NCBI GenBank assembly: GCA_015178975.1
Contig: WHVD01000004.1
Location: 1,116,001-1,180,000 of the forward strand
Direction: 5' to 3'
DNA from: Hysterangium stoloniferum
Taxonomy: Eukaryota; Basidiomycota; Agaricomycetes; Hysterangiales; Hysterangiaceae
Length of the DNA stretch: 64,000 nt
Position 1 is the stretch's first letter. Each line of letters opens with the position of its first letter. This document shows, piece after piece, positions 35,108 through 45,173 of the stretch. The position numbers and the translations under genes were made by a program. The notes below the pieces were generated by a model. It made no database searches and was not told where the DNA came from. It was given only the letters and a program-made list of their open reading frames with translations.

Positions 35108-36510
35108 AAAAAACCCTTCCAATGTTTGGTACTTCAGATGTATATCCTTGATAACTCAGAGGATAAAAGTGCATAAATATCAAAAGTATTTGTGAGCATG
35201 CTCTATCATATATAGATTGTGAAAATACAATTTCATTACATAAGCTCCAAATATGGAAATACTACAAATATATATATACAGGAGACTCATTGGAAGGGTT
35301 TTTTGGCCAGCAGCCTTGATGACTATAAATGCTTATAGCTTGTTGATTGTTCACCTCCAACTGGGTCCTATCACATGATGTCATATGATGTCACATTACC
35401 ACATTGTGCTGGATATAAATGCATAGCCTTTAGCAACTAGCAATGTCCCAATTCCCAAAATGTGCACTTTGTCTCTTGCCAGCCAGAATCATATCCTCTC
35501 ACTGCTTGATGCCTACCAATATTCACTATGCACAGCATCTCATCAGCTCTGGGAAGGCTGACACTGCTTTGATGTGGCCAAAGCTCTTAAGAATGTCACC
35601 AACCAGTCCATCGTACCCAAACTGTGTGCAATAGTCTCAATATGGTTGGGGGTGCCACAATAACCCTTCCAATGTTTGGTACTTCAGATTTACATCCCTG
35701 ATAACTCAGAGAATAAAAATGCAAAAATATCAAAGATATTTGTGAATATGCTCTATCATATCTATATTACAGAAATACAGTGCAATTACATAAGCTCCAA
35801 ATATGGAAATACTACAAATATTTATATATAGGAGACTCATTGGAAGGGACTTTTTGTGAGGTTTGGAGATGGATTTGTGATATTATGGGGCTACATGCTG
35901 TGGGAAGGACCTGGGTATTCTTTCAAGATAGATGAGAGGATGGATGGGTACCTTTATCTCAAGATTATGGAGGAGAATCTTCAAGCCAGCCTCAGCTATT
36001 ATGGAAAATATGTGGGTAATGTCATCTTTCAGCAAGATCATGACCCTGAACACACCTGCAAGAAGGCCCAGACTTTGTTTCAAGATAATGATTTTGATGT
36101 CCTCCCATGGCCAGCACATTTTCCAGACCTCAACCCCATTGAATACTTGTGGGATCATAAAAAGAGGAGGCTAAGGGAGACTGGAGTTGTGGGAGAGGGT
36201 GGAGGAGGAGTGGAACAAGATTGATGTAGAGGTGTGTCAGAATTTGATTGAGAGTATGCCTAGAAGGGTTGCAGGTATGTTGAAGGCAAAGGACAGCCAT
36301 ACTAAGTACTGAATATTAGTAGTTTTGTGGGACAGAGTTGTCAGCCAAAAAACCCTTCCAATGAGTCTCCTGTATATATATATTTGTAGTATTTCCATAT
36401 TTGGAGCTTATGTAATGGAATTGTATTTCAACAATCTAGATATGATAGAGCATATTCACAAATATCTTTGATATTTTTGAAATTTTCTCCTCTGAGTTAT
36501 CAAGGATATA
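35108..36510 (+). mobile_element. Tc1/mariner-type element with ~200 bp inverted repeats
   Basis: The left repeat (35108-35307) starts AAAAAACCCTTCCAATG and ends CATTGGAAGGGTTTTTTGGC. The right repeat (36344-36510) is its inverted copy, missing about 35 outer bases. A related 190 bp unit (35662-35851) sits inside the transposase gene in the same orientation as the left repeat. That unit has CCTTCCAATG inverted ends of its own and may move as a MITE. Confidence 0.8.
35440..36230 (+). pseudogene. Tc1/mariner transposase, interrupted
   Basis: The C-terminal half (35856-36224) has WGYMLWEGPGYSF, NVIFQQDHDPEHTCKKA and LPWPAHFPDLNPIEYLWD, the second catalytic Asp and the DLNPIE motif of Tc1-type DDE transposases. 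The N-terminal DNA-binding part (35440-35640) is recognisable only loosely. It is separated from the rest by the 190 bp MITE-like unit, and the first catalytic Asp region is missing. It cannot be active. Confidence 0.85.
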
Positions 36511-37120
36511 CAGCTGGTAACACTCCAGAGTTTAGTGCAGTTGCAACTGCTCTCATGCAGCAAGTAAGATCACTTACTGTTGAGGATATTTTGGCAGCAT
36601 TGGTGGAAGAAGAGGCCATTTGAAGGGCCAGAAGGACACTAATGATCAGTTTGTGATGAAAACAAAAACAGACTCACCAATTGTGAAATGGCCGAGAAAT
36701 TGCTATAGATGCAATGGTGAAGGTCATATTGTGCATTTTTGTCCTGTGCCAAAACTGGTTGATTCATCAATGAGTGGATCACTTACAAAAAACCCAGAGG
36801 CTCTCACTGCAAGCACAGGAGAGTGCTTTTATATTGCATGTCTAATGTTGTCGCATGGAATAGGAGTTGCAAGAAGGGTTCCAAGGTCTGGCATTATTTT
36901 TTCTGGGAGGTTGGGGGAATGCATACTAGGAGAAAGGGATGCTCCGAGGTTTGATTCAACACCAAAAGTACTAGACAATTTTTTCATCTAGTGGGTGCAG
37001 CAGATTTTCAAGTTTCGGATGAATATCGCATCTAGTGGGTGCAGCAGATTTTTGTTTTCAATTTTTGGATGGATTTTGCATCAAGTGGGTGGATTCTCAA
37101 CAACATACAAAGTGGACATG

Positions 37121-38773
37121 TGTTACGACCAGAATTCCTGCCAGACTCCAGGCACTAACTTATATGCACCTGCACCCTATATGCACCAATTGTCAGTTTA
37201 CTGGAATTCCCACCAGACTCCGTACGTCAGACTTGTCCACGTTCGACTTCATTACTTCATGTATCAGTCACTGGAATACCCACTGGACTCCATCCCTGTC
37301 TATGTCCAACTCTGTCCCACACATCAGTCACCAGACCCTGCTTGGAAAACCGGTCATCTGTTATGACCGGACAATCCCGCCGGACTCCGGGCACTAACCT
37401 GTACGCCCCCATGCGCTACAAGCACCAATCGTCTGTTTATAGGATTTCCCGCCCGGACTCCGTTATGTCAAGACTCGTTATGTTCGACCTCATTACGATA
37501 CATATCAGTCACCGGACTTCCCCCGGACTCCGTCTCTGTCTATGTCCGTCTTCATCCCACGCATCAGTCACCGGTCCCCGCTTAGAATCCCGTCACCGCT
37601 CTAATCGAGCCCCGTTCCCGTTTTAGTCAAATGACCTGTCATGATTTAGGACTCCGCTCCCGCTCCGTTTCCTGTTATGGGTTATGCTTTGTCACGATTT
37701 GGACTCCGCTCCGTTCCGTTCCGTTCCTAACACCAATTTGGTGTTTACTATTCCCATTTCATGTTTTGTTAGTTTTCGTTTCGTTATTACTGGATTTGGT
37801 ATGTCATGCATTCCACGGTCTATATAAACTGGCAGATGTTGTACATACAATCCAGTCAGAAAATTAGCTTAGATTCCCCCCAGTAATCTAATAATATTTT
37901 CCGCTCTAAAAACCTTACTCGATTCACATCACTCACACTAGTTGGAGCCCACGGGCTCCGGCGCATCTATCTCTCTCAACCAGCTCGACTCACAACCCAC
38001 GACCTCCGACTTACGACCCACAACCCGACTTACAATCTACGACCCACGAACCCCGCCCGGACTCCCCGGGATCCCCGTCTGTCCGTTTGAAATTGGACAA
38101 CATGATCTAGCGAGGGTGCAGCCTATAAGCTGAAGCCAAGTCCTACCGGATATCCTGCGGGTTTCTCCGGAAACCCGGCCTGTGTGTGTATCCTAACATC
38201 ATCCCTCTAACTGAGCCCCATTCCCGTTATAGTCAAATGACCTGTCACAATTTGGACTCCACTCCCACTCCATTCCTGTTATGGTTTTATGACCTGTCAC
38301 GATTCGGACTTCATTCCATTCTGTCCCATTCCTAACACCAAATTTGGTGTTTACTTATCTCATTTTATGTTTGTTAGTTTCATTTTCATTATTACTGGAT
38401 TTGGTATGTTATTCATTCCACAGTCTATATAGTCTGGCAGATGTTGTACATATAATCCAGTCAGAAAATCAGCTTAGATTCTCCCCAGTAATCTTAGTAC
38501 ATTTTCTGCTCTAAATTCCTCTTTGAATTACACAGCTCTCACTAGTCGGAGCCCACAGGCTCTGACACATCTATCACTCAACCTCTGACTTATCTATCTC
38601 AACTCCCTGACCTCTTGACCCACGAACTCCACCTGGACTCCCCAGGATTCCCATCCGCCCATTTGAAATTGGACAACACAATCTCGTGAGGGTGCAGCCT
38701 ATAAGCTGAAGCCAAGTCCTACCAGATTTCCCACAGGTTTCTCTGGAAACCCTCTGTGTACACACCCTTAACA
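37121..38773 (+). mobile_element. 5' LTR of chromovirus X with a nested solo LTR
   Basis: Sense features: repeats of GGAATTCCCACCAGACTCC type in the upstream part, a TATATA box at 38426, the inferred transcript start AGTCAGAAAAT at 38459-38469, and the CAGCCTATAAGCTG hairpin motif about 80 bases before the end. The nested LTR occupies 37359-38198. Confidence 0.9.
37359..38198 (+). mobile_element. Nested solo LTR of family X, 840 bp
   Basis: TGTTATGACC...ATCCTAACA is flanked by perfect TCATC duplications (37354-37358 and 38199-38203). It is richer in CpG than the LTR it interrupts, so it is a later insertion of a related subfamily. Confidence 0.9.
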
Positions 38774-38775
38774 GT

Positions 38776-38786
38776 ATTTTCTGACT
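38776..38786 (+). promoter_or_regulatory. Self-complementary primer-binding site of chromovirus X
   Basis: ATTTTCTGACT begins 2 bases after the LTR. Its exact complement AGTCAGAAAAT lies in the LTR at 38459-38469 (also in the 3' LTR), 33 bases downstream of the TATATA box. That is where the RNA should begin. This is the arrangement of self-priming Tf1/sushi elements. Confidence 0.8.
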
Positions 38787-38807
38787 AAGACTCGCAGATT
38801 GTTCAAT

Positions 38808-40070
38808 ATGCCACCAAGAAGAAAAGCACATGCACAGGCATCATTACCTGGACCATCAACTCTTCATTCCCCACTTACTTTGTATACCAGCCAGACACTC
38901 ACAAACCAGCTGGAAGCCATGGAAGAAGTCCATATCAAAGAAGTCCTGGAAAACCAGGACAAATCTGAGCATGAGGATGAGTCCGTGGCCCCTGACAAGG
39001 GCAAGGGTGTTGAAAATCCTCTGTCTAACGATCGACCGCCACTTTTGGACCCTGCCTCTGAGTATTGAGCAATCACTTTAGAAAGGTTGATGAATCACAT
39101 GCTCGGAGAAGGCAAAAAGAAGGATCTGGAACCTCTGTGGTCAAAAGTCAATGCTCCGGAACCCTTCACAGGTTCCAACCCAAACAAACTCTCCACTTTC
39201 CTCATGCAATATTGCTTCAATTTCCATGATCAATCCGCTGCATTCTCCACGGACTCCCGAAAAGTCAACTATGCACTTTCATACTTGTTGGGATCCATGT
39301 TTAAATGGTTCAAACCGGCTTTTAGTGGACTTTCCGAGGAAGAGCCACTCTGGCTCGAATATTGGGATGCTTTTGTTGAGGAGCTTGAAACCAACTTTGG
39401 CCCATATGACCCGACTGGAGAAGCCGAGAACAGTCTCACTAATCTTTGTATGAAGGACACACAGCACATCACGGACTATATCATCCAATTCAATAATCTT
39501 GCAGCTCATTGTCAGTGGGGCAATCCCGCTCTCCACCACCAATTCTATGCTGGTCTGCCATCCCACCTTAAAGACAAAGTCTTGAAAGGAGAAGATGGCA
39601 AGCCAAAAACCCTGTCCCATATGTGCCTTAAGGCTCAAAATGCAGATGCACATTATTGGGAATGTCACACAGAAGTTGCCCATGAGACCTCCACAGACAA
39701 AGTGAACAAGTCCACAGCCAATAAAACCAACAACAACAACTCGTCAACCAGCAACCAGAACTCCACACAATCTGACAAGAAGAATGATAAAAAGTCTTCT
39801 AACAACAACAACAACAACAAAGGTCAACAGTCCGGCAAGCAAACTGGAAAACCCAACCTCACAGGCAAGCTCGGACCCAATGGCAAATTGACCCCACAAG
39901 AAAGGCAACGTCGTATGGACAATAACCTCTGTCTCTTGTGCAGAAAACCTGGTCATTGAGTCCTAGAATGTCCACTGGCAAAAGCAAACTCTGCAAAGGG
40001 TCAAACAGCCAAGACCTCCATGGAAACTCCGTCGAAGGACAAACTGGCTTCCGACTCGAAAAAAGAGTGA
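38808..40070 (+). pseudogene. Gag of chromovirus X
   Basis: It starts with MPPRRKAHAQ. An acidic N-terminal region is interrupted by TGA at 39066-39068. The capsid-like region then runs to about 39690 (YLLGSMFKWFKPAFSGL, HITDYIIQFNNLA). A long Asn/Lys/Ser linker with an AAC-rich stretch follows, then the zinc knuckle CLLCRKPGH-stop-VLEC with TGA at 39957-39959. The same frame reads on past this stop to about 40069. Both stops fit CGA to TGA. Confidence 0.9.
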
Positions 40071-41557
40071 GCAACCCTGTGGACTCCATGCGGGTTGGGG
40101 GTTGCATTGCCTCTCCGTGCATTCAAGAGTTTACCCATCTCAACACATCCACTCTTTCGCATTCTGATTCATTTTTCATTAAACTTATGTCTAATATGAT
40201 TCTGAAACTCATTTTTTCAGCCCTCATAGATTCTGGCTTGACTCACTGTTTTTTAGATACAAAATTCACACAAGAAAATCTGTTGTCAACTTATCTGATA
40301 AATCCCGTCAGCCTCTGCCTTTTTGATGGCACAAGTAATTTGGTTGTCACCCAAGCTTGTGATTTATCCACTGTTTCCCATGTGGAACATCTCAGTTGGT
40401 CACTTTCTATATGACCCAGTTAGACTCAAGTTGCTCAGTTGTCCTAGGACACAACTGGCTTACCCGCTACAATCTGTTGATTGACTGGGTAGCTAACAGT
40501 ATAACTTTCTGGACACCCGTGGCAGCCGAGGAAACTGTACCTGACATGGCCTCCACAGCACCCATGGCCTTCCCGGCACCTATGGCCTTCCTGGCACCTG
40601 CAGTCTCAAGGACTCCTGTGATCCCTACAGCACCCATGGCTTCCCCAGAACCCACAGCACCTCCGTCTATTTCTCTGATTAATGCTGCAGCTTTTATTAG
40701 GGCTACAAAAATGGACAGGTCCCAGGCATTCACTATCAATTTAAAAATTGATGAAGCAACCGGCCATTTTTCAACCCCAGTATCTGAATCTGAGCAAACC
40801 GCCAATCTAGAAGGCATCCCAGAGAAATATCATGACTTTGCAGATGTTTTTAGTAAGTGGAAAGCTGACTGGCTTCCACCCCACAGAGAATACAACTTAA
40901 AAATCAACCTCAAAGAAGGTGCCCAGCCACCCCCTAGGACATATTTACTTACTCTCATCCACAGAACTTTCCACAATCCGTGATTTCCTGGATGAACATT
41001 TGTCCATAGGCTTTATCACACCCTCTAAGTCTCCTTTTGGAGCACCTGTTCTGTTTGTCAAGAAAAAGGATGGATCCCTTAGACTATGTGTTGATTTCAG
41101 AGGACTCAATGCTGTCACAAAAAAGGATAAGTATCCACTTCCACTTATATCTGACCTCCTCGATGCTCCATGGAATGCCCAGATTTACACCAAAATAGAC
41201 CTTAAACATGCCTATCATTTGGTCTGGATCTCTGTGGGCGATGAATGGAAAACCACTTTTAGAACCTGTTATGGGGCCTTTGAGTGGTTGGTGATGCCCT
41301 TTGGACTCACCAATGCTCCATCTGTTTTTCAACATTTTATCAATGACATTTTCTCCAACATGCTCGATGTATGCATCATTGTTTACTTGGACGACATTCT
41401 TATCTACTCCAAGACTCCTGTGGAACACGACAAACAAGTCCATGAAGTTCTCCAGAGACTCAGAAAACATGGTTTATTCGCGAATGGTAAAAAATGTACT
41501 TTTGACACAGACTCCATGGAATACCTGGGTTTCATGATAGGACCCGATGGACTCTGA
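39938..41557 (+). pseudogene. Protease and reverse transcriptase of chromovirus X
   Basis: The protease has ALIDSGLTHCFLD (near 40230) and LDSSCSVVLGHNWLTRYN (near 40440), in two frames. A Pro/Ala/Thr-rich linker follows. RT (40919-41557) is nearly intact, with [20 protein letters not shown], the active site [12 protein letters not shown] and [13 protein letters not shown]. It ends at a TGA (41555-41557) where related elements usually have Arg (GLRMD). Confidence 0.9.
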
Positions 41558-42667
41558 ATGGACGAAACTAAAGTGCAAGTCATCAAAGATTGGCCTGAAC
41601 CCCGAAAAGTTAAAGATATACAATCCTTCCTCGGCTTTGCCAATTTTTACAGACAGTTTATCCATGGATATTCCGACATCACGGTACCCCTTACCCATCT
41701 TACGTGTAAGGGTACTCTGTGGAATTTTAATGATAAGTGTCAAAAAGCTTTCAATCTTTTAAAAAATTCTTTTTCTACAGCTCCTATTCTGTCGCATTGG
41801 AAACCGGACTTCCCGCTCATTGTCGAAACGGATGCCTCAGATTATGTGCTTGGAGCCATTCTGTCTATCCAGGACTCCGACAGAGAAGTCCACCCTGTGG
41901 CTTTTCTGTCCCAGACTTTTACCGGAGCAGAGCTCAACTACGATGTTCATGATAAAGAACTCCTGGCAATCTTTTCAGCTTTCAAAGCATGGCGACACTA
42001 TTTGGAAGGTTCAGGAGCTCCTATTGACATTGTAACAGATCACAAAAACCTGGAATACTTTTCTACCACAAAACTTTTGACCCACCGGCAGGCCCACTGG
42101 TCTGAATATCTATCTGCCTTCAACATGATTATCAGTTTTCGACCCGGCCGTCTCAGCGGCAAACCCAATGCTTTAACTAGACGATGGGACGTCTATCCTA
42201 AAGAGGGGAGCAACGACTATGCAACGGTAAATCCGCACAACCTGAAACCTATTTTCACGAATCAACAACTTACCGCATCGGTCCACACAACTTTCCTCGT
42301 CACTCCCATTGTCCGTGGAATTATCATTATGGATATTGAGAAGTTATATCAAGATATTCTATTGGCAATTCTGCTAGACCCAATTACTAAAGCTCACTTT
42401 GACAATCCCATGGACCCCAGTCAACCCCGGTGGTCTCTTGATCAACATGGTTTCATTAGACTTGACGATCGCATCTATGTACTGGACTCCAACGGCCTCC
42501 ACCTCAGGATCCTTCAATACAAACATGATCATCCACTTTCAGGACATTTTGGGTACAACAAAACTCTATCATTAATAAGAAGAGAATATACTTGGCCCAG
42601 ACTCTGTGGATTCGTTAAGCACTATTGTAAATCTTGCACTACTTGTCCCCGCTCGAAATCTCAGTGA
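41558..42667 (+). pseudogene. RNase H and integrase zinc finger of chromovirus X
   Basis: This long open segment begins MDETKVQVIKDWPEPRKVKD. RNase H has IVETDASDYVLGAILS, DKELLAIFSAFKAWRHYLEG and TDHKNLEYFSTTK. The integrase HHCC motif follows (HDHPLSGHFGYNKTL...CKSCTTCPRSKSQ). It ends at TGA 42665-42667, again at an expected Arg (SQRHKPYG). Confidence 0.9.
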
Positions 42668-42685
42668 CACAAGCCATACGGCCTT

Positions 42686-43441
42686 TTGAAACAACTCCCA
42701 GTACCGGAGCACCCGTGGAATTCTATCTCTATGGATTTCATTGAACACCTACCAGATTCCGAAGGCTTTTCTGCCATTCTAGTTGTTGTTGACAGATTCT
42801 CAAAACAAGGTATATTCATCCCTACTTATGATACAATTACGTTCGTGCAGTTAGCAGAACTTTTCATTATCCACGTATTTTCCAAGCACAGAGTTCCATC
42901 CCACGTGACTTCCAATCGAGGATCAGAGTTTGTGTCTCACTTCTTTAGATCCCTTGGAAAATCCTTGGACATGACATTGTAATACATTTCACATCTGGAC
43001 ATCACCCGGAAGGTGACGGACAAACTGAATGCGTCAATCAGACATTGGAACAATACCTCCATGTATATTGCAACTATCAACAGGACAATTGGAAATCCTT
43101 ATTACCACTTGCAGAATTTGCTTACAACAATGCACTCGGCCACTACTGGCATTTCCCCGTTCTTTGCAAATAAAGGATATAATCCAAATATTACAGTACA
43201 TCCAGAATGAAATCTCGCCTCTGCCCATGCTCAAGAGTTCACCATGGACCTCCACAAGCTCCACAAGGAACTCCAGACTGCAATAAAGTCCGCCCAAGAG
43301 CAATACCAACATTCAGTGGACAAACACCAGATTCCACCACCCAACTTCAAGATTGGTGATCGTGTTTTTGTCAAAGCTCAATTCTTTTGGACTACCTGTC
43401 CATCAAAAAAGCTTGCTGAAAAATATTTAGCCTCCGTTTGA
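42686..43441 (+). pseudogene. Integrase core of chromovirus X
   Basis: The sequence shows [43 protein letters not shown], then after a small insertion (TAATA-like, about 42980) [15 protein letters not shown] in another frame. The second catalytic Asp is Asn, as in chromovirus Z. A further TGA at 43208-43210 falls in HPE-stop-NLASA. Confidence 0.85.
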
Positions 43442-43557
43442 AATAATCGCACAAGTAGGTTCAGTTTCTTGGACCCTACGGCTTCCAGATAGCATGCATG
43501 TGGTACACCTGGTATTTCATGTTTCTATGCTAGAACCTTGTACTGCTAACAATATCC

Positions 43558-43818
43558 ATGGATCACATGCAATCTGCACCTCCTCTGGTCATTATTGACA
43601 GAGAACCCGAGTTTGAAATCTCACAAATTTTAGATTCAAAAATTGACAAGCGTCAATGCACTTGTAAACTGCTTTACTTGGTCAAGTGGGCAGGTTACAA
43701 GGGCACCAATGAAGAGACTTCATGGATTTTGGCCACGGAACTCGGTAATGCCACAGAAATCATTACTGACTTTCATACAGCTTACCCACTCAAACCCAGA
43801 CCACTATCTTCTCTCTGA
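43558..43818 (+). pseudogene. Chromodomain of chromovirus X
   Basis: PPLVIIDREPEFEISQILDS is followed by LLYLVKWAGYKGTNEETSWI, a full chromodomain core with the conserved Trp. The link to integrase (43441-43558) is frame-shifted. It is predicted to direct integration to marked chromatin, as in other chromoviruses. Confidence 0.9.
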
Positions 43819-44009
43819 CCACACTCTGCAGACCCCATGTTACATTTGGACTCATTCTCATCTTTCCCTGTTGCCCTATGTCTCTCTTTGCTTTTACAGG
43901 TTTCTGATATGTCTTTCAAGTCCTAAGTGGATTTCCTGTGGACTTTGATTTTTATGTTTTCACGCTTTACTTTTATTTTCAAAGATTATTCAGTTTTATT
44001 ATATCTTTC

Positions 44010-44969
44010 TCAGTCTACATTTATGGGACTGTGTTTCTTCCCCACCTTATCCATCTCCTCAGGAAGCTCCACTATCTCTGTGGGAACCCCATCCTCATCT
44101 GACCCGGCATCCTCAGAACTCCCGATTTGCAGCTCTTCATACACATAGCCACCATACTCTGCCAGGAACTTCCAAAATTCCTCTTGGAGCCCACAAAGTT
44201 CCTTAGCCACTACTATCTGCACCTTGTTGCTCTTCCTAAGCAACTCATTTTGGGCCTCTATGCCCTCAGCGATCTGCCCCAAAACCTCATCCAAACCCGA
44301 AAACCCATCTGACCTGCTCATTTTCCACACCATGGACCCTGTGGGCTGCTCATGAATGAGCGAGCACCTCACTTTGAGGTGCACACATTGGAAGCAGCCC
44401 AGTCCCCACCTGGACTTCCGATTGCAGTCAGTGTTCTGGTCATTGCAACCAGAACACCACAGGTCGTTCCTCGCAGGTAGCGGACTGGTGCCGCTTTCCT
44501 TGCCTTCTGTTGATGTGGTTAGCTTCCCCAGAATGCCCATGGACCTGAGACTTACCTTCTGGGGGCTCTCTGGCTCCCCCTCAGACTCAGACTCAACTTC
44601 TGTCACCTTGCACTGAAAATACCAAGTCAGTTAAAGTCGACAAGTTGTAACTATGGGACTTACTTTGCCCATGGCAACCACAGCCCTATCTGCAGCCACC
44701 TGGGCTTTCTCCACAGTGACCCATGCAGCCTCCTCCTCATCCTTCTTCCTCTGCTCCTCAGCCACTTTCTCCACAGCCAGTGCCACCTGGTACTTCCTAT
44801 CCAGCTACTCTTTGGCCTCCTTGGCCTCTCTCTCTGCCTCCTTTCATTGTCAACACTGTTCCTTCCGCTGCACCAAGATTTGGGCAGTGGTGAGAGGCAC
44901 CCAATATTGATTGCCTGTGGAGGGCCCAGCAGTTGGCATTGGTTTGTGCAGTGTTGGTTTTGGTCCCAT
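44010..44969 (-). pseudogene. Opposite-strand accessory gene of chromovirus X, three exons
   Basis: Exons on the minus strand are 44969-44664, 44612-44556 and 44498-44010, about 283 codons, all in phase with GT-AG introns of 51 and 57 bases. Exon 1 encodes a Pro-containing head (MGPKPTLHKPMPTAGPS) and a Glu/Lys/Ala coiled coil. Exon 2 is acidic (EVESESEGEPESPQK). Exon 3 has a Cys-rich motif (CSGCNDQNTDC then GCFQCVHLKVRCS), a second coiled coil (LDEVLGQIAEGIEAQNELL) and an EYGGYVYEELQIGSSEDAG tail. Chromovirus Z encodes the same layout on its opposite strand. Stops in exon 1 fit CGA-to-TGA and CAG-to-TAG decay. Function unknown. Lying just inside the 3' LTR, it could be driven from the LTR or from its own promoter. 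Confidence 0.75.
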
Positions 44970-45160
44970 GTTGATGATGGGGGTAATAAAGAAGAAGAAA
45001 ATTTCATTTTTTCAAATTTTTATAGGCTCATCGCATCTGAACCTTACCTTCCAGATCACATGACCCTTTGACACATATGTGTAACTGACATGACTTTTGA
45101 CACATGCATGTAGCTGACAAAACCTTATCAAGGTCTAGAGCCTCTTTGGGACTTTGGCAT

Positions 45161-45170
45161 AAAGGGAGGG
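45161..45170 (+). other. Polypurine tract of chromovirus X
   Basis: AAAGGGAGGG lies three bases upstream of the 3' LTR start (45174), the usual place for priming plus-strand DNA synthesis. Confidence 0.85.
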
Positions 45171-45173
45171 TAC

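Larger units (their letters stand above)
26058..36522 (-). mobile_element. Chromovirus (Ty3/Gypsy) family Z, full-length but decayed
   Basis: LTRs are 26058-26809 (3' in element sense) and 34437-36522 (5', interrupted by a Tc1 element). The whole is flanked by CTCCA at 26053-26057 and 36523-36527. Minus-strand order is gag, protease, RT, RNase H, integrase, chromodomain. An opposite-strand gene lies at 26979-27987. Internal guests are a solo LTR (28047-28768), a miniature palindrome-ended element (29518-29829) and Tc1 (35108-36510). Many in-frame stops show it is inactive. Confidence 0.9.
22505..36965 (+). pseudogene. Copia-type gag, split into five pieces
   Basis: The first piece (22505-22716) has the Copia gag signature LSGDNYHKWKFSLSMVL. 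The gag continues at 24110-24240 (TGPEAWKALAKIYQ), 25101-25155, 25956-26057 and 36523 onward (LTVEDILAALVEEEA). It ends with a CX2CX4HX4C zinc knuckle (CYRCNGEGHIVHFC, near 36700). Joining the pieces at the TSDs restores one reading frame at several junctions, which supports the insertion boundaries. Small frame changes near 24155 and 36619 show independent decay. The product would be a nucleocapsid-type protein; no pol domains follow. Confidence 0.8.
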
